A stretch of 64,000 bases of DNA from Mesorhizobium ventifaucium (GCF_935822925.1 NZ_CAKXZS010000002.1:1-64000); one strand, 5' to 3'. Shown: positions 35,581-46,939, counted from the first letter of the stretch. The notes: generated from the letters alone by a model not told the origin. Numbers and translations: made by a program.

Positions 35581-36351
35581 TTATGTCCGCTTCCGGGCAA
35601 TATCTTGTGATCCTGCGCCAAACGGACCTGCACCGATATAGCGCCGGAAGGCCTCCGGTCCAGCCTTGGTAAAAAAATCGGCGACAGTCCCGGTTGCGGC
35701 AACCGTGCCATTGTCCAGGAACACCATGTCCTGGCCGATACGGTGGGCATCCTCCGGCTGATGCGTGACGAACAGCACCGTCATGCGCCGCTCCGCATGC
35801 AGGCCGGCTACCAGATCGAGCATGTCGTCGCGCAAGGCCGGTCCGAGCGAGGCGAACGGTTCGTCGAGCAAGAGCACCGGCCGGTCGCGCACCAGGACGC
35901 GAGCGAGCGCGACGCGCTGCCGCTCGCCGCCGGAGAGTTCGCGCGGCAGCCGCTGTTGCTTGCCGGCAAGGCCGACGCGCTTGAGCGCCGCGGCGATTGC
36001 AGCGTGGTCGGCCTCGGTCAGCCTGAGCGACGGCGAGCGGCCAAGGCCGGCATTTCGTTCGACCGAAAGATGGGCGAAGAGATTGTTTTCCTGGAACACC
36101 ATCGACACTGGCCGCGCCGAAGGCGATTTGGCGCCGACATCGCCGCCACCGATCAGCACACGGCCCGATCGCGGCGTCTCGAAGCCGGCCACCAGGTTGA
36201 GTAGCGTTGATTTTCCCGAGCCGCTCGGCCCCATGATGGCGGTGATCTTCGAGGCGGCAAACTCGACATCGAATAAAAACGGCGCTTCGCCATAGCTGAA
36301 CGAGACCTTTTCCAGCCGCACAGCCGTACCGTTTTCGCTGTTGAGCGTCAT
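35581..36351 (-). CDS. thiQ: Thiamine ABC transporter ATPase
   Basis: A 256-residue ATP-binding subunit. Walker A is GPSGSGKS (41-48), the signature is [13 protein letters not shown], and Walker B is [10 protein letters not shown]. It overlaps thiP by four bases, and the upstream thiB carries a TPP riboswitch, so thiamine or its phosphates are the cargo. ATG 36351 is chosen; the frame extends upstream inside thiP without similarity. Confidence 0.94.
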   Translation of the reverse strand: MTLNSENGTAVRLEKVSFSYGEAPFLFDVEFAASKITAIMGPSGSGKSTLLNLVAGFETPRSGRVLIGGGDVGAKSPSARPVSMVFQENNLFAHLSVERNAGLGRSPSLRLTEADHAAIAAALKRVGLAGKQQRLPRELSGGERQRVALARVLVRDRPVLLLDEPFASLGPALRDDMLDLVAGLHAERRMTVLFVTHQPEDAHRIGQDMVFLDNGTVAATGTVADFFTKAGPEAFRRYIGAGPFGAGSQDIARKRT

Positions 36352-37979
36352 GATTTTTCCCCCCGCCCCAGCCAGTCCGCGGCCAGGACAAGCGCGAGAC
36401 AGACCAGCCCGAGCAGCAATGCCAGGCCGGCCGCGTCCATCGTGCGATAGCTGCCCATGCGGGCCAGCAAGAGATAAGGCAGTGTCTGCAGGGAGTCGCT
36501 GCCAAACAGGGCAATGACGCCGAGATCGCCGAGCGACAAAGCCATGGCGAACGCGAAACCGGTGGCGAGCGGCCGCCGTAGCGACGGCCAGTCGACCAGC
36601 CGGAAACGGTTCCAACCCGAAATGCCAAGCAGCAAACAGAGCCGTTCGTGGCGTTCACTCGCCGCATCATAGCCGGGGCGAATGGCGCGGATGGCAAACG
36701 GCATCGCCATCACCGCATTGACCGCGACGACCATGACAGGGGCGATGGCAAAGACGTCGCTGACGGAACGCAGGAGCAGGAACCAGCCGGCGCCGATGAC
36801 GACGGGCGGCACGACGAGGACGAAGCCGGCGCCGGTATCGGTGGCGTATTCGAGCAGCGTCTTGGCGCCGACGCGACGCCTCAAGGCCAGCGCCCGTCGT
36901 GCCATGACCAGCGCCAGCGACAGCGCCACTGAAAGCAGCGCCGCCAGCAAGGCGAGCACGGCGCTGGTCAGCGTCGCTTGCCGCACCGCGCTCTCGCCCG
37001 CCAGCCGGCCGAGATCGGCCTCAAGGCCGGACGTCACCGTGGCCGCCATCGGCCCGGCGACGAACAGCAAAGCGAGGAGGATCAATGCTGCGTTCAGCAC
37101 GGTCTCGGCGGCGCCGGCCGAAAGATACCGGCGCGAAGCCACCGGCAGGTTGGCGTCGCCGACGGTGTTGGCGCCGAGCCGCATCAATGCCAGCACGACG
37201 ACGAAGGTCAGCGCGATCTGCAGCACTGTCAGCGTCACCGCGCGGGCAGGATCGAAATCGAAACGCAGCGCCTGGTAGATGGCGACCTCCAGCGTCGTCG
37301 CGCGCGGCCCGCCGCCCAGCGTGAGCACGATGGTAAAGGATGTGATGCAGAGCATGAACACAAGCCCGGCGACCCCCGGCAGCGCCGCGCGCAGCGCCGG
37401 CCATTCGATCAGCCGGAAGGCGGGTCTGGCGCCCATGCCGAGCTGGCTCGCCAACCGCCACTGGTCGTCCGGCACTGTCCCAAGCGCTTCGAGGAACAGC
37501 CGCGTGGCCAACGGCAGGTTGAAGAAGACATGGGCGACGAGTATGCCGGACAGGCCGTATATGCCCGGCCAGCCCTGACCGCCAATCGCGCTGAGCACGC
37601 CGGCGAAATAGCCGGCACGGCCATAGAGTGCCAGAATCCCGAGTGCTGCGACGATGGCCGGCAGCGCGAGCGGCACGGCGAAGAGCTGCAGGATCAGGCC
37701 GCGACCAAAGAAGCGCGGATGCCGCGCCAGCGCCCGCGCCACGAACAGCGCCGGCACGACGGAAAGCAGTGTCGACAGCAATGCCTGCCACAGCGTGAAG
37801 CGGGCGACGCGGAAGAGGTAGGAATCGAAGGCCGACGCGGCGCCGGACGGATCGCGTGCGCCTTCCACGATGAGCCCGGCGAACGCGCCGCCGACCAGCA
37901 GCGCAACAGCGGCAAGCGCAATGGTGCCGGTGGTGACGCGGGGATCAGAAAGGGGTGCGTGTAGCACTCTGCACCACAT
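36348..37979 (-). CDS. thiP: Thiamine/thiamine pyrophosphate ABC transporter permease
   Basis: A 543-residue duplicated permease with about twelve helices and two EAA-like loops, the first near [27 protein letters not shown] and the second near [25 protein letters not shown]. The double-length architecture is standard for ThiP. It lies between thiB and thiQ. A 158-bp inverted-repeat element separates it from thiB. Confidence 0.94.
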   Translation of the reverse strand: MWCRVLHAPLSDPRVTTGTIALAAVALLVGGAFAGLIVEGARDPSGAASAFDSYLFRVARFTLWQALLSTLLSVVPALFVARALARHPRFFGRGLILQLFAVPLALPAIVAALGILALYGRAGYFAGVLSAIGGQGWPGIYGLSGILVAHVFFNLPLATRLFLEALGTVPDDQWRLASQLGMGARPAFRLIEWPALRAALPGVAGLVFMLCITSFTIVLTLGGGPRATTLEVAIYQALRFDFDPARAVTLTVLQIALTFVVVLALMRLGANTVGDANLPVASRRYLSAGAAETVLNAALILLALLFVAGPMAATVTSGLEADLGRLAGESAVRQATLTSAVLALLAALLSVALSLALVMARRALALRRRVGAKTLLEYATDTGAGFVLVVPPVVIGAGWFLLLRSVSDVFAIAPVMVVAVNAVMAMPFAIRAIRPGYDAASERHERLCLLLGISGWNRFRLVDWPSLRRPLATGFAFAMALSLGDLGVIALFGSDSLQTLPYLLLARMGSYRTMDAAGLALLLGLVCLALVLAADWLGRGEKS

Positions 37980-38023
37980 GACTGGGGACTGTTATTTGAC
38001 CGGATGAAGGTCGCGTTCCTTCG

Positions 38024-38181
38024 CGCCCCCCTCTGTCCTGCCGGACATCTCCCCCACGAGGGGGGAGATCGGACGTCACCTCTGCATTCGCCAATCGCCA
38101 ACGTTGCAGGAAGAGTGCCGTCCACGAAGCTGCCAATCTCCCCCCTTGTGGGGGAGATGTCCGGCAGGACAGAGGGGGGCG
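38024..38181. repeat. MITE-like element with 46-bp inverted ends inside the thi operon
   Basis: Left arm 38024-38069 starts CGCCCCCCTCTGTCCTGCCG; right arm 38136-38181 is its reverse complement with one mismatch in 46 bases. Each arm also folds on itself (CTCCCCC / GGGGGAG). The 66-bp centre has no coding sense. It lies between thiB and thiP, so the thi transcript must pass through it. A related but rearranged stretch is at 54790-54935. Confidence 0.85.
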
Positions 38182-38215
38182 CCGTAGGGTGATCACCTTG
38201 ATCAGCTCGCCACGA

Positions 38216-39229
38216 TTACTTGCTCATCATCGACAGCCATTCGTCGACCCAGGCCTTGCGGTTGGCGGCGACCTCTTCCGGGCTGAACAGCAACGTCTTG
38301 GTCGGCTTGACGAGCTTGTCGAAAGCCGGATTGAGCGGCTTCTCGGGCTTGCCGGCCGGGAACATCCAGTTGGTCTCGGGAATGACATCCTGGAACTTCG
38401 GCCCGGTCATGAAAGTCAGGAACTGTTTCGCCAACGGGTTCTTCGCACCTGACGTGGTGATGCCGGCAACCTCGATTTGCAGATACTGACCCTCCTCGAA
38501 GGACGCCGCCTGATAGCGTTCGGTGTTTTCGGCGACCATGTGATAGGCCGGCGACGTGGTATAAGACAGCACCATCGGCGCCTCGCCCTTGGTGAACAGG
38601 CCGTAGGCCTCGCTCCAGCCGGGCGTCACGGTGAGCACCTTTGCCTTAAGCTTGGCCCAGGCTTCCGGCGCCTTGTCGCCATAAACCGACCTCACCCACA
38701 GCAGCAGGCCGAGACCGGGCGTCGAGGTGCGCGGATCCTGGATGACGATCTTCTCATCGGCATTGCCCTCGACCAGTTCCTTCAGGCTCTTCGGCGGCGT
38801 CTTCAGCTTTTCAGTGTCGTAGACGACGGCGAAATAGCCGTAGTCGAACGGCACGAAAATATCGTCGCTCCAGCCGCCCGGCACATTGACATCGATGACG
38901 GCGCCATGCGGCGAAAACAGGCCGGTGGCCTTGGCTTCCGCCGTCAGATTGGTGTCGAGGCCGAGCACGATGTCGGCCTTGGTCGCAGCCCCTTCCAGCC
39001 TGACGCGGTTGAGCAGGGCGACGCCGTCGGCGACCGCGACGAATTCGAGAGTACAGCCGCATTCGGCCTCGAACGCCTTCTTGACCGCCGGGCCTGGACC
39101 CCAATCGGCGGTGAAGCTCTCATAGGTATAGACGGTGAGTTTTTCCTGCGCGAATGCCGGCCCGATGCCGGCGAGAACGGTTGACGCAAGCAGCACTGCC
39201 GAAACAACAGTGTATAAAAAAGTGCGCAT
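38216..39229 (-). CDS. thiB: Thiamine ABC transporter substrate-binding protein
   Basis: A 337-residue periplasmic binding protein with signal peptide (through [10 protein letters not shown]). [15 protein letters not shown] and the [12 protein letters not shown] block are hallmarks of ThiB. It opens the thiBPQ operon, with a TPP riboswitch between its start and the promoter. The family binds thiamine and its mono- and diphosphate. Confidence 0.95.
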   Translation of the reverse strand: MRTFLYTVVSAVLLASTVLAGIGPAFAQEKLTVYTYESFTADWGPGPAVKKAFEAECGCTLEFVAVADGVALLNRVRLEGAATKADIVLGLDTNLTAEAKATGLFSPHGAVIDVNVPGGWSDDIFVPFDYGYFAVVYDTEKLKTPPKSLKELVEGNADEKIVIQDPRTSTPGLGLLLWVRSVYGDKAPEAWAKLKAKVLTVTPGWSEAYGLFTKGEAPMVLSYTTSPAYHMVAENTERYQAASFEEGQYLQIEVAGITTSGAKNPLAKQFLTFMTGPKFQDVIPETNWMFPAGKPEKPLNPAFDKLVKPTKTLLFSPEEVAANRKAWVDEWLSMMSK

Positions 39230-39281
39230 CGGCGCCTCCTTCGTTGGCGTTGAAAGGAATTGAGGCGTCGGGCTGTCCGAA

Positions 39282-39376
39282 ACGTCTAATCCCTCCGCCG
39301 GTACAAACCGGATCAGGTTCAGCGGGTTGGCAGGTTGCCTCTCAGCTGGTCCGCGAAGATCGCGTCCAGCACCCCG
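39282..39376 (-). promoter_or_regulatory. TPP riboswitch upstream of thiB
   Basis: On the minus strand the leader reads GGGGTGC, then CTGAGAGG, ACCCGCTGAACCTGATC, CGGTTTGTACCGGCG and GGAGGGA. This is the conserved THI-box order, with the pyrimidine-sensor loop CTGAGA and the pyrophosphate-sensor region. It ends about 50 bases before the thiB start, where it could hide the ribosome-binding site when TPP is bound. Confidence 0.95.
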
Positions 39377-39504
39377 TTAGAGCGTTTCGACACATAGGCC
39401 CGGCCCAACTGCCGCGCAAGCGTAAGTTTGTCGGGCGGAAGTTTGCCGGGCATCCGGAACTCGGCCTTCCGTTTCGCAGGCAGGGCTGGTAAGGGCCACG
39501 CATA

Positions 39505-40149
39505 ATGAGCAAATTCACCATCCTGCTTGGCGGCGACCTTATCCGCACGCCGCTGCTCGACCGCCAGGTCGAAGGCACGCGTGTCATCGCTGCCGACGCC
39601 GGCATGAGCCATGCCCGGACGCTGAGCCTGACGCCGGAACTCTGGGTCGGCGACTTCGATTCGGTGCCGGCGGATCTGCCGGACGAGCTCGCCGCCGTGC
39701 CCCGCCAGGTGTTTCCGGCAGAGAAGGACAAGACCGACGGCGAACTGGCTATCGCCGCCGCGCTCGAACGCGGCGCGACCAGCCTCGTGCTGGCCGGCGG
39801 GTTCGGCGGCAAGCGCACCGACCACGCCTTCCTGCACCTGGCGCTCAGCGTCCGGCTGGCTGAAGCCGGCGTAAAGGTGCTGATGACCAGCGGCGCACAG
39901 GAAGGCGTCCCCTTGCTTCCCGGAAAGGCCGGCTTCGACTACGCCGACGGCATGCTGTTTTCGATTCTCGGCTTCTCCGACCTTGCCGGTCTGACCGTGT
40001 CCGGCGCCAAATGGCCGCTGAACCATGTCGAAATGGCGTTCGGCTCGTCGCTGACCATTTCCAACGAGGTCAAGGGCCGGCTCGAAGTCGCGCTGGGCAG
40101 CGGCCGCGCGCTGTTGCTCGCCCACCCATTTCCCTTACCTGAAAGCTGA
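39505..40149 (+). CDS. thiN: Thiamine diphosphokinase
   Basis: A 214-residue enzyme that transfers pyrophosphate from ATP to thiamine, making TPP. Seen: ADAGMSHAR, WVGDFDSVP, DKTDGELAI and GGFGGKRTDH, the substrate and metal blocks of the TPK family, plus the C-terminal beta-sandwich (WPLNHVEMAFGSSLTISNEV). It is divergent from the thiBPQ operon, so uptake and activation of thiamine are neighbours. The ABC-F gene starts one base after its stop, suggesting co-transcription. Confidence 0.94.
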   Translation: MSKFTILLGGDLIRTPLLDRQVEGTRVIAADAGMSHARTLSLTPELWVGDFDSVPADLPDELAAVPRQVFPAEKDKTDGELAIAAALERGATSLVLAGGFGGKRTDHAFLHLALSVRLAEAGVKVLMTSGAQEGVPLLPGKAGFDYADGMLFSILGFSDLAGLTVSGAKWPLNHVEMAFGSSLTISNEVKGRLEVALGSGRALLLAHPFPLPES

Positions 40150-40150
40150 C

Positions 40151-41971
40151 ATGGCGCCGCCACATCTCAATCTCGACGGCATAAAACTGACTTTTGGTGG
40201 CACGCCGCTGCTCGACGGGGCGGAACTGACGGCCTCGGCGGGCGACAAGATCGCTCTGGTCGGCCGCAACGGCTCGGGCAAGTCGACGTTGCTGAAGATC
40301 GCTGCGGGATTGATCGAGCCGCAGGACGGCGAGGTGTTCCGCCAGCCTTCGGCAACGGTGCGCTACCTGCCGCAAATGCCCGACATGGATGGTTTCGCCA
40401 GCGTCCGCGCCTATGTCGAGGCGGGGCTCGGACCCGCCGACGATCCCTACCGCGCCACCTATCTGATGGAGCATCTCGGCCTGACCGGCGAGGAACGGCC
40501 GAACGATCTCTCCGGCGGCGAAGCCCGCCGCGCTGCCCTTGCCCGCGTCATGGCGCCGGAGCCCGACATTCTCCTCCTCGATGAGCCGACCAACCATCTC
40601 GACCTGTCGGTCATCGAATGGCTGGAGGAGGAGCTTGCCCGCACCTCTTCGGCGCTTATGGTCATCTCGCACGACCGCCGCTTCCTCGAGCGCGTGTCGC
40701 GCGCCACCGTCTGGCTCGATCGCGGCCAGACCCGCAGGCTGGACAAGGGCTTTGGCCATTTCGAGGAATGGCGCGACACCGTGCTGGAAGAAGAAGAGCG
40801 CGAGCAGCACAAGCTTGGCCGCCAGATCGTGCGCGAGGAGCACTGGTTGCGCTATGGTGTGACGGCTAGGCGCAAGCGCAACATGCGCCGGCTCGGCGAA
40901 TTGCAGACCATGCGCCAGCGCTTTCGCGGCCATCGCGGCGCCGAGGGTGCGGCGACCATGGTGGCCAGCGACGCCGCCGAATCCGGCAAGCTGGTGATCG
41001 AGGCCAAGAACATCGAGAAGAGCTTTGGCGACCTCACTGTGGTCAGGGGCTTCTCGACCCGCATCCAGCGCGGCGACCGCGTCGGCCTGGTCGGCCCAAA
41101 CGGCGCCGGCAAGACGACGCTGCTGAAGATGCTGACCGGCGAATTGAAGCCGGACTCAGGCACGGTGCGACTCGGCACCAATCTGGAGATCGCCACGCTC
41201 GACCAGAAACGCGATGCGGTCGACCCGCAAGAGACGCTGGCGCAGTATCTCACCGACGGCCGCGGCGAGAACCTCGTCATCAACGGCGAGCAGCGCCATG
41301 TCGTCTCCTACATGAAGGACTTCCTGTTCAAGCCGGAACAGGCGCGCACGCCGGTGCGCGAGCTTTCGGGCGGCGAGCGGGCGCGGCTGCTGCTCGCCCG
41401 CGTGCTGGCGCGGCCGGCAAATCTTTTGGTGCTCGACGAGCCGACCAACGATCTCGACATCGAGACGCTGGAACTGCTGCAGGAACTGGTCGCCGGTTTT
41501 GCCGGCACCGTCATCCTGGTCAGCCACGACCGCGATTTCCTCGACCGCACGGTGACCAGCCTGATCGCGCCGGACGGCGGCGGCCGCTGGATCGAATATG
41601 CCGGCGGCTATTCCGACATGCTGGCGCAGCGCGGCGGCACCAGGCTGGACGACCGCAAGGCACGGGCGAAGGCCGAGACCAGCGAAGTGGCGGCGGCAGG
41701 CAGGACCGAAGCAGCTGCGCCGAAGGGCTCGGCGAAAAAACTGTCGTTCAAGCAAAAATTCGCGCTGGACTCGCTGCCCAAGAAGATCGAGGCGGTGACC
41801 GCCTCGATATCACGGCTGGAGGACAACATCGCCGACCCGGCCTATTACGAGCGCGACCCGGCCTCATTCCAGAAGACTATCGCCGCCCTCGACAAGGAGC
41901 GCGCCACGCTGGCAGCGCTCGAGGAGGAATGGCTGGAACTTGAAATGTTGCGCGAGGAGATGGAGGGGTAG
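40151..41971 (+). CDS. ABC-F family ATPase
   Basis: A 606-residue soluble protein with two ABC domains and no membrane segment. First Walker A is GRNGSGKS (38-45), the second is GPNGAGKT near residue 317; both signatures (LSGGEARRAALARVM and LSGGERARLLLARVL) and Walker B motifs are intact. The linker is Arg/Glu-rich and a C-terminal coiled coil ends in EEWLELEMLREEMEG. ABC-F proteins act on the ribosome. It is closest to the Uup/YheS type; no resistance role can be inferred. Confidence 0.93.
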   Translation: MAPPHLNLDGIKLTFGGTPLLDGAELTASAGDKIALVGRNGSGKSTLLKIAAGLIEPQDGEVFRQPSATVRYLPQMPDMDGFASVRAYVEAGLGPADDPYRATYLMEHLGLTGEERPNDLSGGEARRAALARVMAPEPDILLLDEPTNHLDLSVIEWLEEELARTSSALMVISHDRRFLERVSRATVWLDRGQTRRLDKGFGHFEEWRDTVLEEEEREQHKLGRQIVREEHWLRYGVTARRKRNMRRLGELQTMRQRFRGHRGAEGAATMVASDAAESGKLVIEAKNIEKSFGDLTVVRGFSTRIQRGDRVGLVGPNGAGKTTLLKMLTGELKPDSGTVRLGTNLEIATLDQKRDAVDPQETLAQYLTDGRGENLVINGEQRHVVSYMKDFLFKPEQARTPVRELSGGERARLLLARVLARPANLLVLDEPTNDLDIETLELLQELVAGFAGTVILVSHDRDFLDRTVTSLIAPDGGGRWIEYAGGYSDMLAQRGGTRLDDRKARAKAETSEVAAAGRTEAAAPKGSAKKLSFKQKFALDSLPKKIEAVTASISRLEDNIADPAYYERDPASFQKTIAALDKERATLAALEEEWLELEMLREEMEG

Positions 41972-42038
41972 GTTGCAAAGGTACTTTTATGCGCCTATCT
42001 TATGGGCAAATTTAATGCGCATGAATGGGAGTTGCTCC

Positions 42039-42281
42039 ATGCTTCCATCGACTCCAAAAGCCCAACGAAAATCGGTCAATACCTCCATTGACTCCAGATT
42101 GATCGAGGACGCCAAGGCGCTCGGTATCAACATATCTCGCGCCGCCGAGAAGGGCATTGCCAGGGCAATTTCAGCCGAAAAAGCGCGTCGGTGGCAGGAG
42201 GAAAACAGGGAGGCGATCGAGAGCTCTAACGACTATGTCAGGCGCAACGGATTGCCACTAGCCAAGTACCGGCCGTTTTGA
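42039..42281 (+). CDS. ccdA: CcdA-type antitoxin
   Basis: An 80-residue antitoxin: N-terminal ribbon-helix-helix DNA-binding part (RKSVNTSIDSRLIEDAKALGINISRAAEKGI) and C-terminal toxin-binding tail with WQEENREAIESSNDYVRRNGLPL, which fits the CcdA pattern. ATG 42039 is chosen because GGGAG precedes it; longer in-frame starts overlap the ABC-F gene. The stop overlaps the toxin start (TGATG). The N-terminal domain probably autoregulates the operon. Confidence 0.88.
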   Translation: MLPSTPKAQRKSVNTSIDSRLIEDAKALGINISRAAEKGIARAISAEKARRWQEENREAIESSNDYVRRNGLPLAKYRPF

Positions 42282-42580
42282 TGGCGCGTTACGATTTCTA
42301 CCGGAGAACAGAAGGCGACGGCTATCTCCTCGACGTTCAGGCTGATCTTCTTGAAGGTCTAAACACAAGGGTCGTCATCCCGTTGATGCCGCCCAACATG
42401 GCCCCGGTGCCGGGCCGCCGGCTAAACCCCACCTTTCCTATCAACGGCAGTGACCATGTCATGGTCACGCAATTCATTTCAGCCTTGATGGCTTCTGAAT
42501 TGCCTGCTGCCGAAGGGAATCTTTCCAGTCGTCACGACGACATCGTGGCCGCGCTCGACATGCTGTTCCAGGGCTTCTGA
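42281..42580 (+). CDS. ccdB: CcdB-type toxin
   Basis: A 99-residue CcdB-family protein. YDFYRRTEGDGYLLDVQADLL, the TRVVIPLMP strand and the C-terminal DDIVAALDMLFQGF helix follow the family, which poisons DNA gyrase. It is complete and directly overlaps the antitoxin by one base. A chromosomal copy embedded behind core genes is likely a remnant of horizontal gain; whether it is active cannot be judged here. Confidence 0.88.
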   Translation: MARYDFYRRTEGDGYLLDVQADLLEGLNTRVVIPLMPPNMAPVPGRRLNPTFPINGSDHVMVTQFISALMASELPAAEGNLSSRHDDIVAALDMLFQGF

Positions 42581-42606
42581 GCCGAAGGGAGCCTGGTGAG
42601 CCGGCC

Positions 42607-44262
42607 TCAACCCGCCTCTTTTGTTTGCCAGGCCTTCAGCGCCTCGTCGAACACCTTCTCGCCGGGAATGCCCTTTTCCATGGTGAGCAGCGCCCGCCGT
42701 CCGGTCTTGTAAACCACCGGCACGTCGATCCATTTCTGGCCCCGGAGCAGGGTCAGATTGGCGTCTTCGTCAGCCTTTGTGTCGTTGAGAGCGACCAGGA
42801 AGAAGCCGTCGGCGATCTTGGCCGGGATGCCGATCAGCGGACTCCCGGCATCCTGTTCAGAGCCCTTCATGGCGACGCGCAGGATGTTGTCGACACCGCC
42901 GCCGTCGAAACCATCGGGCGTCAGGAAAATCATCTCGATGATGTGGCTGGCCGGCAGCGTTTGGTCGGTGTTGCGGCGGATGGTCATGCGCAACTGCACG
43001 TCCTTACCCGGAATGCTCGCCTCGGCGCGGATTGCCGGCTCGGGCGGCAGGTTGCCGCCGGGGGATTCCTGCACCAGCGACCAGACGATGCTGCCGGGCT
43101 CGGCCGAGCCTTGCGCGGTACTGGTGCGCTCCTCGTAGAAGATCGCCTTTTGGCCGACCGCCAGCGCGGTTTCCGCCGGCGCGGCTGTCGGCGCGGCCGG
43201 CGCGACACCCGGGGCCGGCGCTGCCGGCGGGGCTGCGCTATCGGTCGGCGCCGCCGGCGCCGGCGTGGTGCCGTCGGCAGGCGGTGTTGCGGGGGCCGCA
43301 CCCGGTGTCGCGGGCACATTCGTGGCTGGCGTGCCGGCAGGCGCTGCAGGCGCAGGTGCGGCCGGCGGCGGCGTGGTCAGCGCTGCGACGGATTCGCCCT
43401 CTCCGATGCCACTTTGTCCTGAAGCGGGGCCGGGATCGACCTCACCGCCCTCAGGTGTCAGCCGCTGGGTGAACTTTGTGCCCTCGGCATCGGCTGGAGC
43501 CGCTGCGGCCGGGGGCCTTGCCACGGCATCGGTAGCCGGCCGCTCGGCCGGGCTCGGCTTCACCAGCGGTTCTACGGTTGCGACCGTCGTGCTGTTGAGA
43601 CCCAGCATGTTGCTGAACGCGTCCTTGTTCAGCCAGATGCCGTAGCCGCCGCCGGCGATGACGAGCAAAGCGACGACAGCGGCGATCAGCCCGCCATAGC
43701 TGCGCCTGCGCTCGGCGGGACGCTGACGTTGAAAAGTGTCCTGCGCCGGCTCCTCGTCGTTGGGGAGGACGTCGTCTCTAAAGGTATCGCTCTTCTCGTA
43801 CGCCGCTGGAAGATCCGCGTCCGAAGGCACCGAATCGATGTGCTCTGGAGGAGAAGCAGCGGATGGCGGTTTCTGCCAATTCGGCGCGGCTTGCGCGGCA
43901 GGTGCCGGCTGCCATGCCGGCTCGGTCTTGGCCGGTTGCCATGCCGGCTCGCTCTTTGCCGGCTGTCGGACATGGCTGGGTTGATTCTTGTTGCGGTCGA
44001 TGGAGGAGAAGATGTCCTCCAGCTCCGACAGCGGATCGGATGCCGGCGCAGGCTTGGCGTAGCCCCGCTCGACGCTGGCGATGGCATCTTCCAGGGTGCG
44101 CTTATGCTGGGCAACGACTGACGGCGCCAGCGGCGGTATGTTCTTCGCAAGCTTGTCCGCGATTGTCGAACGGGCCTTGTCATAGACCCTGGCGCGTATC
44201 TCCGGCGTCGGATTGCCAAGGCCGTCGAGCGTCTTTTTCAGAGCACCAACAAAATCTGCCAT
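42607..44262 (-). CDS. Unrecognised Pro/Ala-rich single-pass membrane protein
   Basis: A 551-residue protein. The N-terminal cytosolic part has a helical ARSTIADKLAKNIPPLAPSVVAQHKR stretch and repeated EPAWQPAKTEP/APAAQAAPNW units, followed by one membrane helix (GLIAAVVALLVIAGGGYGIWL, about 182-202). A Pro/Ala-rich periplasmic linker of about 150 residues leads to a globular beta-rich C-terminus (IFYEERTSTAQGSAEPGSIVW through FDEALKAWQTKEAG). I do not recognise a characterised family, but such a protein upstream of purA is common in rhizobia. It may reach through or across the cell wall. Confidence 0.85.
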   Translation of the reverse strand: MADFVGALKKTLDGLGNPTPEIRARVYDKARSTIADKLAKNIPPLAPSVVAQHKRTLEDAIASVERGYAKPAPASDPLSELEDIFSSIDRNKNQPSHVRQPAKSEPAWQPAKTEPAWQPAPAAQAAPNWQKPPSAASPPEHIDSVPSDADLPAAYEKSDTFRDDVLPNDEEPAQDTFQRQRPAERRRSYGGLIAAVVALLVIAGGGYGIWLNKDAFSNMLGLNSTTVATVEPLVKPSPAERPATDAVARPPAAAAPADAEGTKFTQRLTPEGGEVDPGPASGQSGIGEGESVAALTTPPPAAPAPAAPAGTPATNVPATPGAAPATPPADGTTPAPAAPTDSAAPPAAPAPGVAPAAPTAAPAETALAVGQKAIFYEERTSTAQGSAEPGSIVWSLVQESPGGNLPPEPAIRAEASIPGKDVQLRMTIRRNTDQTLPASHIIEMIFLTPDGFDGGGVDNILRVAMKGSEQDAGSPLIGIPAKIADGFFLVALNDTKADEDANLTLLRGQKWIDVPVVYKTGRRALLTMEKGIPGEKVFDEALKAWQTKEAG

Positions 44263-44336
44263 GCTTCAGTCGACCTGCATTTCGTTTCTGGGCCGGCCCC
44301 CGCAAATCGGCCGCGATGCCCGGAACAGCTTGGAAT

Positions 44337-45635
<1,299 letters not shown>

Positions 45636-45700
45636 GTTTCTTTTCCCTTGAGGCGCCGCTCCGAGCGGCTTTAAATGGTTCGAAACGACAGGCTTCTATC

Positions 45701-45806
45701 GCATCGGCCCGAAAATCGGGATCGATTTTCGGAAAGCACGATGCGAACGTCCAAAGCCTTGAGACACGTACTTTGTGCGTCCAGGGGACGTACGTCGCTC
45801 TATAAC
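45701..45806. repeat. Dispersed repeat, family B, copy 3
   Basis: CCCGAAAATCGGGATCGATT (45708 onward), then TTCGGAAAGCACGATGCGAAC and a hairpin part with TGTGCGTCC and GGACGTACGTCG. It is the longest copy; its right half matches 28483-28555. It occupies much of the 321-bp gap between purA and the DMT transporter, where no gene was found. Confidence 0.7.
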
Positions 45807-45956
45807 GTCAAGACCCGGCGAGCGCGACCATTCTTTGCCGCCGAAAGCGCCCTCAGGCACAACAATTTTCGCCTTTGACATCATTTACTTGGGCGAACCG
45901 CCACAATAGGTCGGCAAAGACCCTTCGCCTGCCCCTCCCCGGCTGGACATTTCGAG

Positions 45957-46847
45957 ATGCATCGAACCGCCTATCTGTTCCTGCTGTCCACCACCTTGCT
46001 GTGGGGCGGCAACTCCGTGGCCGGCAAGCTGGCAGTCGACCATATTTCGCCGATGACGCTGGTCTTCCTGCGCTGGGTCCTGGCCGTTCTGATCATGCTG
46101 CCGATCGGCTGGCGAACGCTGCGCGAGGACTGGCCGGTGGTGCGCAGGCATTGGTTGCTGCTTGGCGGGCTCGGCGCTTGCGGTTTCACCTTCTTCAACG
46201 CGATCTTCTACACGGCGCTCAACTACACGACGGCAATCAACGTCTCGATCGAGCAGGCGGCAATCCCGGTCGTGATCATCCTCGCCAATTTCGTGCTGTT
46301 TCGCCTGCGTGTGAACCGGGTGCAGATCGCCGGTGTCGTGCTGACGATCATCGGCGTCGCCGTGACCGCCAGCCACGGCGATCTGCGCCAGCTCCTCAAG
46401 CTGAATCTCAACTTCGGCGACGCCATCATGCTGATCGCGGTGCTTTGCTACAGCTTCTACTCGGTCGGGCTGCGGCTGAAGCCGGCCATACGCTGGCAGA
46501 GCCTGATGCTGGCGCTGTCGATTGCCGCACTGGTCACCTCGCTGCCTTTCCTTCTGTGGGAAGTGGCTGCAGGCAAGGTCATCGTCCCCGATGCGCGCGG
46601 CTGGGCGATAGCGTTCTACACTGCGATCGGCGCTTCGGTCGTATCGCAGATCTTTTATATCAGGGGCAACGAACTGATCGGCGCCAACCGGGCCGGCCTG
46701 TTCATCAACCTGGTGCCGATCTTCGGCACGCTGCTGTCGGTGCTGATCGTCGGTGAGACATTCCAGCTCTATCAGGGCGTTGCCCTCGTGCTGGTGCTCG
46801 GCGGCATCAGCCTGGCCGAATACAGCGGACGTAAAATGGCGATTTGA
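45957..46847 (+). CDS. DMT superfamily (EamA) transporter
   Basis: A 296-residue inner-membrane protein with about ten helices in two EamA repeats (LLWGGNSVAGKLAVD early in repeat 1; SFYSVGLRLKPAIRW and FYIRGNELIGANRAGLFINLVPIFGTLLSV in repeat 2). Such proteins export amino acids or other metabolites. Substrate unknown. It is convergent with serA, from which it is separated by a hairpin at 46911-46939. Confidence 0.92.
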   Translation: MHRTAYLFLLSTTLLWGGNSVAGKLAVDHISPMTLVFLRWVLAVLIMLPIGWRTLREDWPVVRRHWLLLGGLGACGFTFFNAIFYTALNYTTAINVSIEQAAIPVVIILANFVLFRLRVNRVQIAGVVLTIIGVAVTASHGDLRQLLKLNLNFGDAIMLIAVLCYSFYSVGLRLKPAIRWQSLMLALSIAALVTSLPFLLWEVAAGKVIVPDARGWAIAFYTAIGASVVSQIFYIRGNELIGANRAGLFINLVPIFGTLLSVLIVGETFQLYQGVALVLVLGGISLAEYSGRKMAI

Positions 46848-46910
46848 CAGCCCGATCCTGTAACGGGCCGTGAAGGAACTCTGTCGATATTTCGACGCCA
46901 TTGTCGAAAC

Positions 46911-46939
46911 GCCCCGTGGGCTTACAAAGCCCGCGGGGC
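46911..46939 (-). terminator. Likely terminator of serA (or bidirectional)
   Basis: Stem GCCCCGTGGGCTT / AAGCCCGCGGGGC with a 3-base loop, one non-Watson-Crick pair, directly after the serA stop and about 64 bp after the DMT stop. The T-tract is weak on the minus strand. Confidence 0.55.

Noticed and set aside
36978..37964. Open frame of about 330 codons antisense to thiP
   Set aside because: Shadow of thiP; the thiP frame has complete family motifs and the antisense product has none.
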